Source: Bin87 sp965220105 (GTDB lineage: Bacteria; Chloroflexota; Dehalococcoidia; Lucifugimonadales; UBA3495). Taken from it: a stretch of DNA of 64,000 nucleotides. Of this stretch, positions 62,146-64,000 are shown in pieces (the first letter of the stretch is position 1; every line of letters begins with the position of its first letter). The DNA lies in the NCBI GenBank assembly GCA_965220105.1, contig OZ244811.1, positions 2,542,001-2,606,000 of the forward strand, in the 5' to 3' direction. The translations under genes and the position numbers were made by a program. The notes beneath the pieces were generated by a model, which saw only the letters and a program-made list of their open reading frames with translations, searched no databases and was not told where the DNA came from.

Positions 62146-62268
62146 AATCGGCTATCCGATCTGCCTGAAAAATCGCCATAGAGGGTACAAATACGAGCTG
62201 TGACGGCTTTTTTGGCACTTGGACGACTCACAAGTCATCCCGGGCATTAAACCGGCCTGAGAGCACGT
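62146..62268. repeat. Dispersed repeat of about 123 bp, copy 2 (inverted)
   Basis: Inverse complement of 40397-40520 with small differences; diagnostic blocks are GGTACAAATACGAGCTGTGA and GGCCTGAGAGCACG. No gene inside. The remainder of 61876-62434 shows nothing further. Confidence 0.8.
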
Positions 62269-62434
62269 TTTTCAGGACCGAAAATCGAGCCGTCATGGGT
62301 TTCAGCCAAAAGACCTTGGGGACGTCGTCTGGAGCTCCGAAACCGGTCGAGATACCGTATTTTTGACATCACGTCCCAAGGATATCGACTACCCCCAACT
62401 CCTCTCAATACAAACACTCGACCGCCGAACAACG

Positions 62435-62470
62435 GGGGCGACGCTTTTCCAAATGGGACGTCGCCCCTTT
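62435..62470 (+). terminator. Terminator-like hairpin
   Basis: GGGGCGACG and CGTCGCCCC form a 9-bp stem around a 15-base loop, followed by TTTATT. It lies 70 bases before the gene at 62540. Confidence 0.55.
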
Positions 62471-62539
62471 ATTCGTTCCGGGCTAGTCCAAGCCGAAACG
62501 GCGTACAGGCGAACCAATACCAATGTGTCAAGGAGTGAA

Positions 62540-62980
62540 ATGCCAGCAGGTCCCATGGACGAGCATCACAACCCAGATCCGAACAGCAAAGCGCAACGCA
62601 AGTTGGCGCTCGTCCGCGCCGCACGTCAGTACGCGAAACAATACACCTGGCGGACCAAAAAAGACCCACTCCACTCCTACGCAGAGTATCACCGAGCGAC
62701 CCGTAACCTCCTCAGGGCGGCTTCAAGTCTTCCAGGAAGCCAACGTAGGCGAACTATCGGAACTGAGCACGGGAAGCTCAAGCCAGCTATCTCCCACCTG
62801 CTGGGTGCCGCACACGGATACCGAACAATGACACCAACCAAATTTGGGGCACATATCTACCCGATCTGGCGAACCCAGCAACAGCGCGTCGACAGGTTGT
62901 TCGTTGCATCCATGAAGGCACATGCGGGCGTGGAACGTTCAATACCGCCATGGCGCGTACGCGACGCGTTGTCCTGCTAG
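62540..62980 (+). CDS. Hypothetical basic protein
   Basis: 146 residues from ATG 62540 with AAGGAG four bases upstream, a good ribosome site. The chain is basic and helical (RKLALVRAARQYAKQYTWRT, then YAEYHRATRNLLRAASSLPG) and ends PPWRVRDALSC. No signal peptide or motif is recognised. Confidence 0.6.
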   Translation: MPAGPMDEHHNPDPNSKAQRKLALVRAARQYAKQYTWRTKKDPLHSYAEYHRATRNLLRAASSLPGSQRRRTIGTEHGKLKPAISHLLGAAHGYRTMTPTKFGAHIYPIWRTQQQRVDRLFVASMKAHAGVERSIPPWRVRDALSC

Positions 62981-63092
62981 CGTGATCGGCCCAGTTGCGG
63001 AAAGGCGCATTGCCATGCAAAAGTCGCGCACGCAGTTGTGATAGCGTTGACTTCGATACCCAAGTGCAACGACACCCGCTACCAACAAACCT

Positions 63093-64000
63093 TCACGCCC
63101 CGGCCTCAATGTCGTCGCCCTGCGGCAGATGCCTCTGCCATATCGCGAACTCACGCCACCCATCTGGAAAACCCATATCGCGGTAAGGCACGGAACGATA
63201 TCTTTCCGCCTCCCTGAAAGCGAGCAGGCGTTCTGGCCAGTTTCCATTCGGCGTGATGACTTCCATCAGGTGAGTGATCACTACGAGCCCGTTGTAGACT
63301 TTATCACGAGGATTCTTGTTGAATGCCTCGTCAGTATCTTGGGAAACGCCCAATTCCCGCGGGATCCTGAGCCCCGACTTGATAGCCAGATTCCACATGC
63401 GCTCATGATGCGCACACGTGTTCCGGACCGCTGTCAGATACTTAAGTGCACTCCGCAGAGTCAACTCGTCCACACCGTAGCTGCCCGATATGGATTGGCG
63501 AACCGCCGGGTCAGCCAAGCTTGAGTACCATTTCGACAGACTTCCGAATGACATCGTCGGCACCAAGTCCCAAATGTTAGCCGTTTGGAAATCCTTACCT
63601 CCCCGGCTACGAACTTGATTGTAATTGCGTTCGAGTTCCTTCATGTTGTCAACGTAGAAGGCGGGGTCAAACAGCCCCTGGTCCAAATGGGCGTATTCTC
63701 CTATGCCGGACCTCTGAACCAACTGACGCGACCATTGGTTGCGTACCGAGATTTCCACATAACTCAATGCCTCCAACAGCAGCGAGCGCAAGCGCTGGTC
63801 AAACATATACCGCGTCATCACCTGATCGAACACGGTGTCCGAACGGAAACGGGCAGTCGGACTGGAACTGTGCTGGAAAGGCCACCAGTAAGATGCAAGT
63901 CGGTGGTAACCGATGTGGTTAAGACACCGGACGGCGTAATCCTGGTCAGGGATCCCCATCCCGCGGTCAATCAGGCTTTGTATCTGATCGCCTACAGGCA
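63093..64000 (-). CDS. Abi-family protein (AbiD/AbiF-like), 5' end beyond window
   Basis: The frame is open to the right edge; the visible 302 residues begin DQIQSLIDRGMGIPDQDYAV. The text LNHIGYHRLASYWWPFQ, then YMFDQRLRSLLLEALSYVEI and SVRNQWSRQ is the Abi_2 signature (L-x2-RGM ... YyRLs.Y ... Y.FD..LR.l...aie.iEv..R). RNTCAHHERMWN is an R-x4-6-H motif of HEPN ribonucleases. Abi_2 proteins abort phage infection, probably by RNA cleavage. It is another stand-alone defence gene in this accessory end of the window. Confidence 0.9.
   Translation of the reverse strand, partial: PVGDQIQSLIDRGMGIPDQDYAVRCLNHIGYHRLASYWWPFQHSSSPTARFRSDTVFDQVMTRYMFDQRLRSLLLEALSYVEISVRNQWSRQLVQRSGIGEYAHLDQGLFDPAFYVDNMKELERNYNQVRSRGGKDFQTANIWDLVPTMSFGSLSKWYSSLADPAVRQSISGSYGVDELTLRSALKYLTAVRNTCAHHERMWNLAIKSGLRIPRELGVSQDTDEAFNKNPRDKVYNGLVVITHLMEVITPNGNWPERLLAFREAERYRSVPYRDMGFPDGWREFAIWQRHLPQGDDIEAGA

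Overview
The window is GC-rich and carries bacterial genes on both strands. Gene content suggests a Chloroflexota lineage of the Dehalococcoidia/SAR202 kind: a Rieske oxygenase, a CocE-type hydrolase, an AddAB-like pair, a fused GAF-PAS-kinase-receiver-winged-helix protein, many fibronectin type III (FN3) proteins and many small toxin, nuclease and HEPN genes. This placement is inference from gene style; there is no rRNA or other marker to fix it. I saw no tRNA, rRNA or CRISPR array.

1-17.3 kb is ordinary chromosome. It holds a Rieske/CocE pair, addA/addB-like helicase-nuclease genes, a MaoC-type dehydratase, a YbaK-domain protein, proS, a FitAB-type toxin-antitoxin pair and a TPR protein. 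17.3-21.6 kb is a graveyard of broken genes: an acyl-CoA dehydrogenase, Uma2, a type ISP restriction tail and an Nmad3 protein. They are cut up by small mobile elements. Two are copies of a roughly 0.5-0.6 kb element with a four-cysteine ORF, and two are MITEs with TA target duplications.

21.6-30.9 kb is a compact three-gene defence operon: SNF2 helicase with DUF3883, DUF1156 adenine methylase and DUF499 ATPase. 31-40.6 kb is an accessory strip of single genes (GIY-YIG, Cas4-like and restriction-like nucleases plus unknowns). Each tends to end in its own strong hairpin, and a dispersed terminator repeat recurs there. 40.6-49.3 kb encodes exported FN3 and leucine-rich-repeat proteins with an RDD membrane protein. 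The LRR gene is broken inside its signal peptide by a 138-bp MITE whose removal restores the frame exactly.

49.7-58.9 kb looks like a self-contained peptide-export cassette. A fused histidine kinase/response regulator faces a three-gene NHLP/NHLM-type exporter: an HlyD-like protein, a C39 peptidase-ABC protein and a second ABC protein. Between them lies a promoter with GTTGATA repeats at 11-bp spacing, the arrangement bound by OmpR/PhoB-type regulators. Beyond the exporter, on the opposite strand, is a 59-residue ORF with a double-glycine leader and an acidic, Trp-containing core, probably the exported peptide. No tailoring enzyme is visible. 59-64 kb has a second, inverted copy of one MITE, an HNH nuclease fused to FN3 domains, small unknown genes and the 3' part of an Abi-type gene running off the right edge.
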